A stretch of 64,000 bases of DNA from Niabella beijingensis (GCF_020034665.1 NZ_JAIQDI010000002.1:1054001-1118000), one strand, 5' to 3'; positions 37,701 to 45,714 are shown, counted from the first letter of the stretch. Program-made: numbers and translations. Notes: generated by a model from the letters alone, not told the origin.

Positions 37701-38281
37701 TGCTTTACGGCATTACCGCAGCTGCCGAGCAGCAGGCGGAAACAGTGGCAAGGTATCTCAACGGGGATATCGCAAAATATTATTCCGGCTCGCTGCTGAT
37801 GAATATCCTGAAAATGCACGGAACCGATCTGTGCTCACTGGGGATGGTGGAATGCCCGGATGATCCGGCTTATGAGGAAGTGGTGTTTATTGATAAGGCA
37901 AAACGTTATTATAAAAAATGCATTATTCATAATGACCGCCTGGTGGGGGCCATTCTAATTGGCGATAAGAACGAGTTTTTGGAATACCGCTCTTTGATTG
38001 AAAGTAAAACGGAGCTTAGCGAAAAACGGTTGCAGCTGTTAAGATCCGGAAAGTTGCAGGACCCTGTGCTTGGTAAACTGGTTTGCAGCTGCAATAATGT
38101 AGGCGAAGGCAATCTGGTGAATAAGATTAAAGAGGGGTGTAAAGAGCATCTCCAGCTTTGTCAGCTTACGGGTGCAGGCATGGGCTGCGGCAGTTGCCGG
38201 CCGGAGGTAAAACAAATACTGGAAAAGACGATCAACATTAAAAAAGAACAGCCGGTATTGCCAGCTCCCCAGCTTATATGA
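34718..38281 (+). CDS. Assimilatory nitrate reductase fused to NAD(P)H-FAD-[2Fe-2S] reductase (NasA-NasC-like)
   Basis: One 1187-residue polypeptide combines enzyme and electron donor. The N-terminal 700 residues are a molybdopterin oxidoreductase with a [4Fe-4S] site (Cys15, Cys18, Cys22 and Cys50, in CCYCGVGC and LLCSKG), NasA-type SRLCMSSAVAGY and GHIGKSGSGPLSLTGQPNAM motifs, and a molydopterin dinucleotide-binding end domain (LTTGRVRDQWHTMSKTGK, VFLPMHWGK). From about 715 a FAD/NAD disulfide-reductase-like module follows (VIGAGAGACG, then VIIVGGGLLGVELAAAL near 858-875). A BFD-type [2Fe-2S] domain (about 1120-1165) has CSCNN and GAGMGCGSCR. This second half resembles NasC and the N-terminal half of NirB. 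The ATG at 34718 is preferred over a TTG at 34694 inside the narK stop region. The 3' end overlaps the next gene by four bases (ATGA). Confidence 0.93.
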   Translation: MRPPINIPKNNTSTCCYCGVGCGIVMHKDKLGRLQVEGDKDYPVNKGLLCSKGMNLQYTVNDYSDRLLYPEIRYNRGHQRQRVSWDTALERTAAVFKTLIHKYGPDSVGFYASGQCLTEEYYIVNKLVKGYIGSNNIDTNSRLCMSSAVAGYKMSLGEDSVPVSYEDLELADVIFVAGANPAWCHPVLWRRVEAAKQKNPGLRIIVSDPRQTQTCSIADVHLQLNPGTDIVLHHALGRALIEKEYIDQGFVCNHTEGYERYREQVFSRTIAEAAQICGIEQEAIRQVADHIGNARGFMSMWTMGLNQSVVGVNKNLSLINLHLITGHIGKSGSGPLSLTGQPNAMGGREVGGLSNLLPAHRDLLNAQHRREVEDFWDIPPGFISGKPGLTATEMFDALEDGRLKAIWILCTNPLVSLPDARRAEAALKKAKFVVVQEISNKPEVLQYADVVFPAAAWAEKEGTMTNAERRISYLNKIMEAPGEALPDAMILCRFARKMGFSGFDFDNAAAIFDEHVALTAGTHIDISALNYELLKERRSVQWPFTAVHAAAAGKQGTPRLFEDRRFYTTSRRAVIHSFPDDNRSEMPSANYPLILTTGRVRDQWHTMSKTGKVNKLKQHISESFLEIHPEDAAQRGIEEDDLVCIISRRGDVRVKARLSGAIKKGVVFLPMHWGKIRGKDNNRANNLTNNLVDPKSKEPDFKFSAVEVYRYRKPKQKIIVIGAGAGACGFVKSYRQFNTGDDIEVFSKEDHPFYNRVLLPDYITGALQWNNLVKMTGKEEEAHRVKLHRGTGIAAIDREAKTVTDNNGQLHRYDILILATGSRAALLKDAPAMKGIFTMRSRTDADAFKDHINPSGGKVIIVGGGLLGVELAAALREAAAEVILLHRSSRLMDRQLDALGSQLLQEELADKGVELYFNDEIERFTGSNTLSGVRLKSGRSISCQAIVFAIGTQPNIELARACGLLCSRGVIVDDYLQTNDPDIFAIGEIAEFKGMLYGITAAAEQQAETVARYLNGDIAKYYSGSLLMNILKMHGTDLCSLGMVECPDDPAYEEVVFIDKAKRYYKKCIIHNDRLVGAILIGDKNEFLEYRSLIESKTELSEKRLQLLRSGKLQDPVLGKLVCSCNNVGEGNLVNKIKEGCKEHLQLCQLTGAGMGCGSCRPEVKQILEKTINIKKEQPVLPAPQLI

Positions 38282-39762
38282 GCGCATCAGCTACTATAAA
38301 AATTAATTTTCGCGGTGGTATCATTTCGCCGGGTGATCTGTATGAGATCCTCTCTGTTGCCGGGAGGGCGGGCATCGGGCAGGTACGCTTCGGGCTGCGC
38401 CAGCAACTCCTGATCAGCGGTTCCAAAAAGCAGATCACCATGCTTGCGGATCAATTGAGCAGTACCGGTTTTATTTATGAAGTTGACCGGGACGATTTTC
38501 CGAATATTATCAGTTCCTATCCTGCGGAAGATATTTTTATTTCCCAAACCTGGCTGAGCGAAGGGGTGTACAAAGATATTTTTGATGAGATGGATCATGT
38601 TCCGCGGCTCAAGGTGAACATCTGCGACAGCAATCAGAGTTTTACCCCGTCATTAACGGGTAACATCAACTGGGTGGCCGCCGCAGCTTCCCCGCATTTC
38701 TGGCATTTGTTTGTCCGGTTCCCCAAAACAAATATCGTGTACGAATGGGATGAGCTGGTCTATACCAATGATATTGCGGCATTGTCGAAAGAGCTGGAGG
38801 AGCAGATTCTAAACAACGGAGGGTTGTTTTACGATCAGCCCAACGCCAGTGGGGAAGCACTTTTTGACCGGATAAAAAAAGAAGCGTATATCACCAGAAA
38901 AAGCGATCATCCGGCCTTATTGCCGCAGTTTAACCTGCCTTATTATGAAGGGTTGCACCGGCATAATAATAAATACTGGCTGGGCGTGTACCGCCGGGAT
39001 GAATTATTCCCGATCCTTTTCTTAAAGGACCTGTGCCGGATCTGCCTGGAGACAAAAGTTGGCCAGCTTTGCGCCACGCCCTGGAAAACGATCATTGTAA
39101 AAGGTATTGAAGAAAAGGATAAACACTGCTGGACAGGCTTATTGAATGTGCACGCGTTGAATATGCGTCATGCTGCCAATGAATTGAATTTTCAGGTTGA
39201 GGACAACAACCCGGCTGCCACAAGATTAAAACAATATCTTGTAAAAGAGCTGAATGATCGCGATACCCGCACTTTCGGACTTTGCATCGGGATCAAAACC
39301 AGGAATAAGAGCGAGGTATTCAGCAGCATACTGGTGAAACGCAGGCCGGTCCTTTCGGTGAAAGGAAAAGCCCTGTTTTATCTTTTTGATATTCTTTGCG
39401 CACATGAGTATAATCCTAACAAGCGGACAGGGTTTGTGTTCAGCCGTAACCGGCCGAAATTCCTGTTGGGAAGGGCATTGCGTGTTTCGGTTTTAAATTT
39501 CTACAAAAGCAACAGGAGTAATCATATGCTGTCTCATCCCCCGGATGTGATAAAAGAGGTGTATGAACAAAAAGAAGAGTGGGTATATCAGTGTAAAAAC
39601 TGTCTTACCGTATGTGATGTCCCATGCAGCGCGACCGGGGACGGAAATGTTGCCGCAACTGTTGAAGCATTGCCAGAGGCCTTTGTCTGTCCGTTGTGCG
39701 AATCGGGCCCATCGGATTTTACTTTGGTCAGCAAACTGGCATTGGGGTTACAGGTTGTTTAG
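38278..39762 (+). CDS. Nitrite/sulfite-reductase-fold protein with C-terminal rubredoxin, sirohaem ligands absent
   Basis: A 494-residue protein translationally coupled to the nitrate reductase (ATGA overlap). It has two ferredoxin-like half domains of nitrite/sulfite reductase type: INFRGGIISPGDLYEILSVA with GLRQQLLISG in the first, and FPILFLKDLCRICLETKVGQ with ATPWKTIIVKGI in the second. The paired cysteines that bind the sirohaem [4Fe-4S] cluster are not at their places. The first half reads VNICDSNQSFTPSLTGNINW where a C-x3-C would stand. A rubredoxin domain closes the protein (Cys439, Cys442, Cys471 and Cys474 in YQCKNC and FVCPLC). An electron carrier or nitrite-handling role is inferred. 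It is not a standard sirohaem nitrite reductase. Confidence 0.75.
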   Translation: MSASATIKINFRGGIISPGDLYEILSVAGRAGIGQVRFGLRQQLLISGSKKQITMLADQLSSTGFIYEVDRDDFPNIISSYPAEDIFISQTWLSEGVYKDIFDEMDHVPRLKVNICDSNQSFTPSLTGNINWVAAAASPHFWHLFVRFPKTNIVYEWDELVYTNDIAALSKELEEQILNNGGLFYDQPNASGEALFDRIKKEAYITRKSDHPALLPQFNLPYYEGLHRHNNKYWLGVYRRDELFPILFLKDLCRICLETKVGQLCATPWKTIIVKGIEEKDKHCWTGLLNVHALNMRHAANELNFQVEDNNPAATRLKQYLVKELNDRDTRTFGLCIGIKTRNKSEVFSSILVKRRPVLSVKGKALFYLFDILCAHEYNPNKRTGFVFSRNRPKFLLGRALRVSVLNFYKSNRSNHMLSHPPDVIKEVYEQKEEWVYQCKNCLTVCDVPCSATGDGNVAATVEALPEAFVCPLCESGPSDFTLVSKLALGLQVV

Positions 39763-40329
39763 TTCTGTGTATATGTTGAAATTCCGGAAACAGGATTTCT
39801 GGTCTTCCCGGATGGGGATTGCGGAGGTGTTTAATTGTTCCAGCACGTATTTCAGACTGAACTTAGGGAGCTCATTTTTTTGTGCCTTGTTCAGTATCCG
39901 GCCCAGGGCCGGTGCAGTGTAAATGCTGCAAAGCGGTTCCGGTGCGCCGGAATTAGTAAAAATAAATGCATCGGCTTTTTGTGGATCAAAAGCCTGATAA
40001 AGTTCTTTGAGTAATGAAGGGTCTATCAGAGGCATATCGCAAGCCAGCACAAAAAGGTCATGGTCCGGGTAACGAAGATGTGCGCTCAGCAGGCCCAGCA
40101 GCGGCCCTTTTACAGGAAGGTGGCTATCGTCCGTAATTAAGATCCCCGGCTCAAATAGCCGGGCATATGCCGGCTGTTGCCGGGTATTTACAGATATGCG
40201 AACGGGTAGCTGCACTACTTCAAATTTGGCGGCGGCAGTCTTTGCCCATGTCTGGGCTTTTAGTTGCAGCAGTCCTTTATCGCTGCCCATGCGCGTGCTT
40301 TTGCCGCCGCATAAAACAATTCCGAGCAT
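39748..40329 (-). CDS. mobA: Molybdenum cofactor guanylyltransferase MobA
   Basis: A 193-residue nucleotidyltransferase that attaches GMP to molybdopterin, giving the bis-MGD cofactor used by NasA-type nitrate reductases. The signature LCGGKSTRMGSDKGLLQ starts at residue 6. The Mg-binding VLACDMPLIDPSLL and PLLGLLSAHLRYPD match the family. It is encoded on the opposite strand, its 3' end overlapping the rubredoxin gene by 15 bases. It diverges from moaA by 140 bases, so its promoter must lie in that gap together with that of the moa operon. Confidence 0.93.
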   Translation of the reverse strand: MLGIVLCGGKSTRMGSDKGLLQLKAQTWAKTAAAKFEVVQLPVRISVNTRQQPAYARLFEPGILITDDSHLPVKGPLLGLLSAHLRYPDHDLFVLACDMPLIDPSLLKELYQAFDPQKADAFIFTNSGAPEPLCSIYTAPALGRILNKAQKNELPKFSLKYVLEQLNTSAIPIREDQKSCFRNFNIYTELNNL

Positions 40330-40469
40330 TTAAACCTGATTTTATTGGTGTATGAATCAAATTTAATACAAGATGACCAAAGAGCCGCACTTGTACAGGT
40401 GAAAGAAAAACCTGCAAAATAATACCGGCCACTCGTGTAAATACATTTAAGAACCGACAAATAAAAAGC

Positions 40470-41447
40470 ATGCTTACTGATCAATATAACCGGGTGCATA
40501 ATTACCTGCGTATTTCCCTGACGGATCATTGTAATTTCCGTTGTGTGTATTGCATGCCCGACGGGTATGATGGTTTTGTGCCGGCACAGAATATCATGCA
40601 GACCGGCGAAGTGATTCATCTGGCACAGCTCTTTGTGCAGCTGGGTGTTAACAAAGTGCGGCTTACCGGTGGTGAGCCGCTGGTGCGGAAAGATGCGGGC
40701 CTGATCATTCAGGCACTGGGAGATTTGCCGGCTACGCTTACACTCACCACGAATGGTGTTTTGCTGGATCATTTTGCGGATACGTTGCCGCAGGCAGGTG
40801 TTACATCGCTGAACATCAGCCTGGATACACTGGATGCCGACAAATTCCGGATGATCACGCGCAGGAACGTCTTTGACCGGGTGATGAGTAATATACGGCT
40901 GATGCTGCACAGGGGCATGAAGGTGAAAATAAATGTGGTGATCATTAAGGGGATGAATGACGGGGAGATAAATGATTTTGTGGCATGGACGAAAGATGAA
41001 CCGGTGCAGGTACGTTTTATCGAATTCATGCCTTTTGACGGGAACCGCTGGAGCGGGGATAAGGTATTTACCTCTAAAGAGATCCTGGGTACTGTTGCAA
41101 AGCAGTTCGTATTTGATAAAATACCCCGCGCGAAACATGAGACGGCCGAAACTTACCAGGTGTCAGGACATATGGGCAGTTTTTCGGTAATTACCACGAT
41201 GAGTGCACCGTTCTGCGGAGATTGCAACCGCATACGGCTGACAGCGGATGGAAAGTTGAAAAATTGTTTATTCTCACAATCCGAAACGGATCTTTTAACG
41301 CCTTTGCGCAATGGGGAGGCCATTGTGCCGCTCATTGAACAAACCATTTATAAGAAAGCAAAGGCATTAGGCGGGCAGTTTGATGATTTTCACCAGTTAA
41401 AAACGGAAACATTACACAACAGAAGCATGATCGCCATAGGCGGATAA
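40470..41447 (+). CDS. moaA: GTP 3',8-cyclase MoaA
   Basis: A 325-residue radical SAM enzyme, the first step of molybdopterin synthesis. The SAM cluster motif is DHCNFRCVYCMPDGYDGF. The C-terminal second cluster is FCGDCNRIRLTADGKLKNC. The protein ends in the conserved double glycine (MIAIGG), needed for activity in characterised members. NKVRLTGGEPLVRKD and LTTNGVLL are also typical. It is the first gene of an eight-gene plus-strand operon, 9 bases before moeA. Confidence 0.96.
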   Translation: MLTDQYNRVHNYLRISLTDHCNFRCVYCMPDGYDGFVPAQNIMQTGEVIHLAQLFVQLGVNKVRLTGGEPLVRKDAGLIIQALGDLPATLTLTTNGVLLDHFADTLPQAGVTSLNISLDTLDADKFRMITRRNVFDRVMSNIRLMLHRGMKVKINVVIIKGMNDGEINDFVAWTKDEPVQVRFIEFMPFDGNRWSGDKVFTSKEILGTVAKQFVFDKIPRAKHETAETYQVSGHMGSFSVITTMSAPFCGDCNRIRLTADGKLKNCLFSQSETDLLTPLRNGEAIVPLIEQTIYKKAKALGGQFDDFHQLKTETLHNRSMIAIGG

Positions 41448-41456
41448 ATTTTTACT

Positions 41457-42638
41457 ATGATCTCTGTTAATGAAGCAAAGAATACGATTCATCTGAACAC
41501 GACGCGCCTGCCTCCGGTCACAGTCGATCTTAAAGACGCTTCCGGGAAGGTATTGGGGGAAACACTCTATGCATCCGTGAACAGTCCCGGCTTTCCTCAA
41601 GCTGCTATGGACGGATATGCGTTCGCTTACCGGGATCTGAATGAAGAAGGGTTGACGGTTATTGCTACGCTGCAGGCCGGAAGCGGTGGAGGCCTGGTAT
41701 TGCAACAGGGGCAGGCATCGCGGATTTTTACAGGTGCCGCTGTTCCAAAAGGGGCCGACACCGTTGTGGCACAGGAAAAAACAATAAGGAGCGCGAACCG
41801 GTTAAGGATTGAAGATCTGCAGTTAAAGCCGGGAGCTAATATCAGACTCTTGGGTGCTGAAATACAATCCGGACAGCCGGTTCTGGAAAAAGGAGTGTTG
41901 CTTACACCTGCTGCTACCGGTTTTCTGGCAACCGCAGGATGTCATAAAATACCGGTATATCCCGACCCGGCTGTTATCATTATCGCTACAGGAAAAGAGC
42001 TTTGTCCGCCGGGGCAGCCGTTAAAGCCGGGGCAGGTTTATGAATCCAATAGTTATGCGTTGACGGCAGCGTTGCTGGCAGCAGGCATCAGGAGTGTGGT
42101 GGTACGGTTTGCTGATGACACGCTGGATGAGGTGACTGCGCTGCTCCGTGCTGCGCTGGCTGCAGGTGACCTGGTGCTGCTGACCGGAGGAGTAAGCGTG
42201 GGCGATTTTGATTTTGTACTGAGGGCTGCTGAAAGCTGTAACGTTATCACGCTGTTTCATAAAGTAAAACAGCGCCCGGGAAAGCCGTTGTTCTTTGGTA
42301 AAAAAGAAGAGCGGCTTGTGTTCGGCCTGCCGGGTAATCCCGCTGCGGCACTAACCTGTTTTTATGAGTACGTACTGCCGGCGATCGCCGGCCAGACAGG
42401 CCGGCCCTTATCGTTAAACAGTATCCGGGTGCCTGCAACGGAACGCATTTGCAAATCACACCCGTTTACTCAGTTTTTAAAAGGATATTATAACGGCCAT
42501 ACTGTGTTGTCCCTGGAGGCACAGGAATCTTATAGGATGCGTTCTTTTGCAACAGCTAACTGTCTTATTGTGTTGGGAGCCGACCAGTATGAATGTGAAA
42601 AAGGTGAGCCGGTGGAGATTCATTTATTGCCCTCGTGA
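41457..42638 (+). CDS. moeA: Molybdopterin molybdenumtransferase MoeA
   Basis: A 393-residue enzyme that inserts molybdate into adenylylated molybdopterin. N-terminal FPQAAMDGYAFAYRDL with the PxxxMDGYA pattern, GAAVPKGADTVVAQE, and the catalytic domain III motifs GGVSVGDFDFV and QRPGKPLFFGKK / GLPGNPAAALTCFYEY are in order. A C-terminal domain IV is present. It follows moaA by 9 bases and precedes a TauE/SafE gene by 29. Confidence 0.96.
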   Translation: MISVNEAKNTIHLNTTRLPPVTVDLKDASGKVLGETLYASVNSPGFPQAAMDGYAFAYRDLNEEGLTVIATLQAGSGGGLVLQQGQASRIFTGAAVPKGADTVVAQEKTIRSANRLRIEDLQLKPGANIRLLGAEIQSGQPVLEKGVLLTPAATGFLATAGCHKIPVYPDPAVIIIATGKELCPPGQPLKPGQVYESNSYALTAALLAAGIRSVVVRFADDTLDEVTALLRAALAAGDLVLLTGGVSVGDFDFVLRAAESCNVITLFHKVKQRPGKPLFFGKKEERLVFGLPGNPAAALTCFYEYVLPAIAGQTGRPLSLNSIRVPATERICKSHPFTQFLKGYYNGHTVLSLEAQESYRMRSFATANCLIVLGADQYECEKGEPVEIHLLPS

Positions 42639-42667
42639 ACGGGGCTATAGTATAAATTGAAAATTAT

Positions 42668-43396
42668 ATGCATACGGAATATTTTTACTTTTTGCTTTTT
42701 GGTATAGCGTTCTTATATGCCTCAGTGGGACATGGCGGCGCCAGCGGCTACCTGGCATTGATGGCAATTTCGGGGGCTGCACCTGAAACAATGAAACCAA
42801 CTGCCTTGATATTGAATCTTTTTGTATCGCTTACTTCCTTCATACAATATTACCGGGGAGGCCATTTCAGATGGAAGCTGTTCCTGCCTTTTATCCTTAC
42901 GTCGTTTCCGCTGGCCTTCCTGGGAGGGAGGATCACCATCGATGCAGGTATGTATAAGCGTATACTGGGAATATTGCTGGTCGTATCAGTGATCCGGTTC
43001 CTTTGTTTCAGCAATGTGCAGATAACAGCACAAAAAAGGGCCAGCACACCGTTAGCGCTGCTGATCGGCGCAGCCATAGGTTTTTTCTCCGGACTGATCG
43101 GCATCGGCGGCGGTATCCTGCTTTCGCCATTATTGTTATTACTACGATGGGCCGATATGAAGCAGGCAGCGGCGGTCAGCGCCTTGTTTATTTTCGTGAA
43201 CTCCGTTTCGGGGCTGGCGGGGCAAATGACCATCGGCCTGCCTGTTACGCCGGCTCTGTACGGATATATTGCAGCGGCCCTTGCTGGAGGGCTTTGCGGC
43301 GCCTATTTTGGCGCTCTTAAATTCGGTCAGGCCACTTTAAAATATATTTTGTCGGCCGCATTGACGGTAGCGGCACTTAAACTCGTGTTTGTATAA
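42668..43396 (+). CDS. TauE/SafE-family permease within moa operon
   Basis: A 242-residue membrane protein with about eight hydrophobic segments. The first half has SVGHGGASGYLALMAI and the second GFFSGLIGIGGGILLSPLLL, the paired glycine-rich motifs of the TauE/SafE family. Family members export sulfite, sulfoacetate or other organosulfur anions. Its presence among cofactor genes suggests transport of a sulfur species or, more speculatively, molybdate, as no ModABC system is in view. The next start (43407) lies 10 bases downstream. Confidence 0.85.
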   Translation: MHTEYFYFLLFGIAFLYASVGHGGASGYLALMAISGAAPETMKPTALILNLFVSLTSFIQYYRGGHFRWKLFLPFILTSFPLAFLGGRITIDAGMYKRILGILLVVSVIRFLCFSNVQITAQKRASTPLALLIGAAIGFFSGLIGIGGGILLSPLLLLLRWADMKQAAAVSALFIFVNSVSGLAGQMTIGLPVTPALYGYIAAALAGGLCGAYFGALKFGQATLKYILSAALTVAALKLVFV

Positions 43397-43406
43397 GCAA
43401 CAGGTT

Positions 43407-43916
43407 ATGAAATATTATTTGCTGTTTATTCTTTTTTGTGCAGGGCTGCTCTGCAGCGCGCAGGGCCGGATCGTCCCGACGGATAGGATAATCGTATCGG
43501 GTGATATACAACAATCGCAGGTGCTGGCCCTGGCAGATTTGAAAAAATATCCGCTCTCTTTTGTTGACAGTATCCCCGTGTACAATCATTTAATGGTTCG
43601 TAAATCCGTATTGTACAAGGTTGCAGGTGTTCCTCTTAAAAGGATCCTGAGTACAATGATGATCACCAGCCCTTCCCCGAAGGAACTGAGCCGGTATTAT
43701 ATTGTTTGTGTGGCTTCAGACGGGTACTCTGTTGTGTTCTCCTGGAACGAGCTCTTCAATACAGCAACCGGTGATCAGGTGCTGCTCATTATTCGCCACG
43801 ATGGACAGGATCCCGAACGGCTGAATGACCGGATCGCATTGATCTCTCCGTCGGACCGAGCTTCAGGAAGACGCTATGTTAAAGGGCTTAAAAAGATCAT
43901 TATTAAACATATATAA
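43407..43916 (+). CDS. Exported small sulfite-oxidase-fold (Moco-domain-like) protein
   Basis: The ATG at 43407 starts 169 residues with a signal peptide (MKYYLLFILFCAGLLCSAQG). A TTG 18 bases upstream overlaps the permease gene and is less likely. The body resembles the small oxidoreductase molybdopterin-binding domain of sulfite oxidase: IIVSGDIQQSQVLALADLKK, YKVAGVPLKRIL, YYIVCVASDGYSVVFSWNEL and the C-terminal LISPSDRASGRRYVKGLKKI. The Mo-coordinating cysteine motif of sulfite oxidases is not visible. It may bind another ligand in the periplasm. Position inside the cofactor operon, 3 bases before moaD, supports a link to Moco. Confidence 0.7.
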   Translation: MKYYLLFILFCAGLLCSAQGRIVPTDRIIVSGDIQQSQVLALADLKKYPLSFVDSIPVYNHLMVRKSVLYKVAGVPLKRILSTMMITSPSPKELSRYYIVCVASDGYSVVFSWNELFNTATGDQVLLIIRHDGQDPERLNDRIALISPSDRASGRRYVKGLKKIIIKHI

Positions 43917-43919
43917 CCA

Positions 43920-44150
43920 ATGGCCATACAGTTGCTTTTTTTTGGTCCGCTTTCTGAAATCGCCGGCGCAACGGATCGGATGGACTTTGTGCCGGATACA
44001 GATACACTGAAAGAAAAATTATATATCGTGTATCCTGCATTGAAAAAGTTTAAATATGTTATTGCCGTTAACAAAAAAATTATTCGGGATAATGCTACCC
44101 TGCAGGATGGAAGCATTGTAGCATTACTGCCGCCGTATTCAGGAGGATAA
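43920..44150 (+). CDS. moaD: Molybdopterin synthase sulfur carrier subunit MoaD
   Basis: A 76-residue ubiquitin-like protein with the required C-terminal GG (PPYSGG), which is thiocarboxylated before sulfur transfer. IQLLFFGPLSEIAGATD and VAVNKKI-like VIAVNKKIIRDNATLQDGS are standard. It sits 3 bases after the Moco-fold gene and 2 bases before moeB, its activating enzyme. Confidence 0.94.
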   Translation: MAIQLLFFGPLSEIAGATDRMDFVPDTDTLKEKLYIVYPALKKFKYVIAVNKKIIRDNATLQDGSIVALLPPYSGG

Positions 44151-44152
44151 AC

Positions 44153-45274
44153 ATGTCAGGGAATAATGTATACGAACGGTATCAGCGTCAGCTGATCTTA
44201 AAAGGTTTTGGGGAAAAAGCCCAGCAACGGCTGTGTGATGCACGTGTGCTGGTGGTGGGGGGCGGAGGGCTCGGATGCCCTGTGCTGCAATACCTGTGTG
44301 CTGCAGGCGCGGGTTGCATAGGTATTGTGGACGACGATGTTGTTTCCCTGTCTAATCTGCACCGGCAGGTGTTGTATGGCTTTGAGGATATTGGAAAATC
44401 TAAAGCGATCTGTGCTGCGGAACGGCTGAAAAAATTAAACCCGCTGATTCACGTGATACCGTTTGAAGAGCGGTTAACGGCGCTGAACACACTCGATATA
44501 TTCAGCCGATTTGATATTGTTATTGATGGCTCCGATAATTTTGAGACCCGGTATCTTGTAAATGATGCCTGCGTGTTGTTGGATAAACCTCTTATCTATG
44601 GTGCCGTATCGGAGTATGAAGGTCAGATGGCGGTCTGGAATGTCCCTGTCTCCGGCGGCACGCGCAGCGCCAATTACCGCGACCTCTTTCCCGAACCGCC
44701 GGATGCTTTTGCCGTTCCGAATTGCAACGAGGCCGGTGTATTGGGCGTTCTTCCGGCAATGATCGGATGTATGATGGCCGGGGAAGCGATAAAATGGATA
44801 ACGGGTATCGGTGTTTTATCGGTGAACTGTATATTGAATTATCAGTTCCTCAGTCAACAGTTTCATGAAATAGCAATAGAGCCGCTGCAGGCACCCCGGA
44901 ACCTGGTACCCCGGGATGCGGCTGCTTTTCAGCAACGGCATTACGAAGCTACCTGTCCCGCTCTGCAGGAAATAACGCCTTTCGAGTTTGATCAGCTTTT
45001 AGCGACAGAAAATGTACAGGTGATCGATGTAAGGGAACCCGGCGAAACGCCGGTAGTCACCGCGTTTCAATACCAGTCCGTACCGGTCTCCCGCATTAAC
45101 AAGGTAATGATACGGGAAGCAGGTGAAGTTGTCGTGTTTTGTCAATCGGGTCAGCGCAGCACCGCGGCTGTCGGTCTGCTCAAAAGGAAATTTGGGACAG
45201 CCTGCCGGATCAGAAGCCTGAAAGGAGGTATCCTGGCCTGGCTTCAGGAACCGGAAAATAATATCAATGGATAG
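44153..45274 (+). CDS. moeB: MoeB/ThiF-type adenylyltransferase with rhodanese domain
   Basis: A 373-residue fusion that activates MoaD and supplies sulfur. The E1-like domain (about 1-250) shows LVVGGGGLGCPVLQYLCAAG, the Arg finger NLHRQVLYG and the conserved Cys in VPNCNEAGVLGVLPAMIG. The rhodanese-like domain (about 275-370) has VIDVREPGE and the persulfide loop VVFCQSGQRSTAAVGLL. The arrangement resembles eukaryotic MOCS3. Its end overlaps the moaE start by 8 bases. Confidence 0.92.
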   Translation: MSGNNVYERYQRQLILKGFGEKAQQRLCDARVLVVGGGGLGCPVLQYLCAAGAGCIGIVDDDVVSLSNLHRQVLYGFEDIGKSKAICAAERLKKLNPLIHVIPFEERLTALNTLDIFSRFDIVIDGSDNFETRYLVNDACVLLDKPLIYGAVSEYEGQMAVWNVPVSGGTRSANYRDLFPEPPDAFAVPNCNEAGVLGVLPAMIGCMMAGEAIKWITGIGVLSVNCILNYQFLSQQFHEIAIEPLQAPRNLVPRDAAAFQQRHYEATCPALQEITPFEFDQLLATENVQVIDVREPGETPVVTAFQYQSVPVSRINKVMIREAGEVVVFCQSGQRSTAAVGLLKRKFGTACRIRSLKGGILAWLQEPENNING

Positions 45275-45710
45275 ACATATTGTTAAAAATATTTTCACAG
45301 AAGGGGCCATCCCGGCATCTTTTATTGGCGAAAGCATCCGGAAACACAGCACCCGGAAGAATATCGGCGCGCACGGTATTTTTCTGGGACAGGTGAGAAG
45401 TGATGCGGTCGGGCAGAAAACAGTGACCGGTATTGAATATACCGCTTACGAAGAACTGGCTTTAAATACCATTCACGTGATCAGGGAAGATCTTTTTAAG
45501 AAATACGATCTTATCTGTATGCATGTCTGCCACAGCCTGGGCTATGTGGCCGCAGGCGAAATCTGTTTATTTGTTTTTACATCTTCAAAGCACCGCGCAC
45601 CGGCTATTGCGGCCTGTAATGAAATGGTGGAACGTATCAAGAAGGAACTTCCTGTATGGGGAAAAGAATGGTTCGGGGATGAGACACATCAGTGGAAGCA
45701 AAATCAATAA
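45267..45710 (+). CDS. moaE: Molybdopterin synthase catalytic subunit MoaE
   Basis: A 147-residue protein that uses the MoaD thiocarboxylate to make the dithiolene. Landmarks are [50 protein letters not shown] (in part) and the C-terminal [17 protein letters not shown] with the catalytic lysine. It is slightly longer at the N-terminus than E. coli MoaE. It overlaps moeB by 8 bases and ends 4 bases before the moaC-mogA fusion. Confidence 0.94.
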   Translation: MDRHIVKNIFTEGAIPASFIGESIRKHSTRKNIGAHGIFLGQVRSDAVGQKTVTGIEYTAYEELALNTIHVIREDLFKKYDLICMHVCHSLGYVAAGEICLFVFTSSKHRAPAIAACNEMVERIKKELPVWGKEWFGDETHQWKQNQ

Positions 45711-45714
45711 TCAA

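Noticed and set aside
38278..39762. Annotation as an ordinary nitrite reductase
   Set aside because: The fold matches, but the cysteines for the sirohaem-linked cluster are not at their expected places and a rubredoxin is added.
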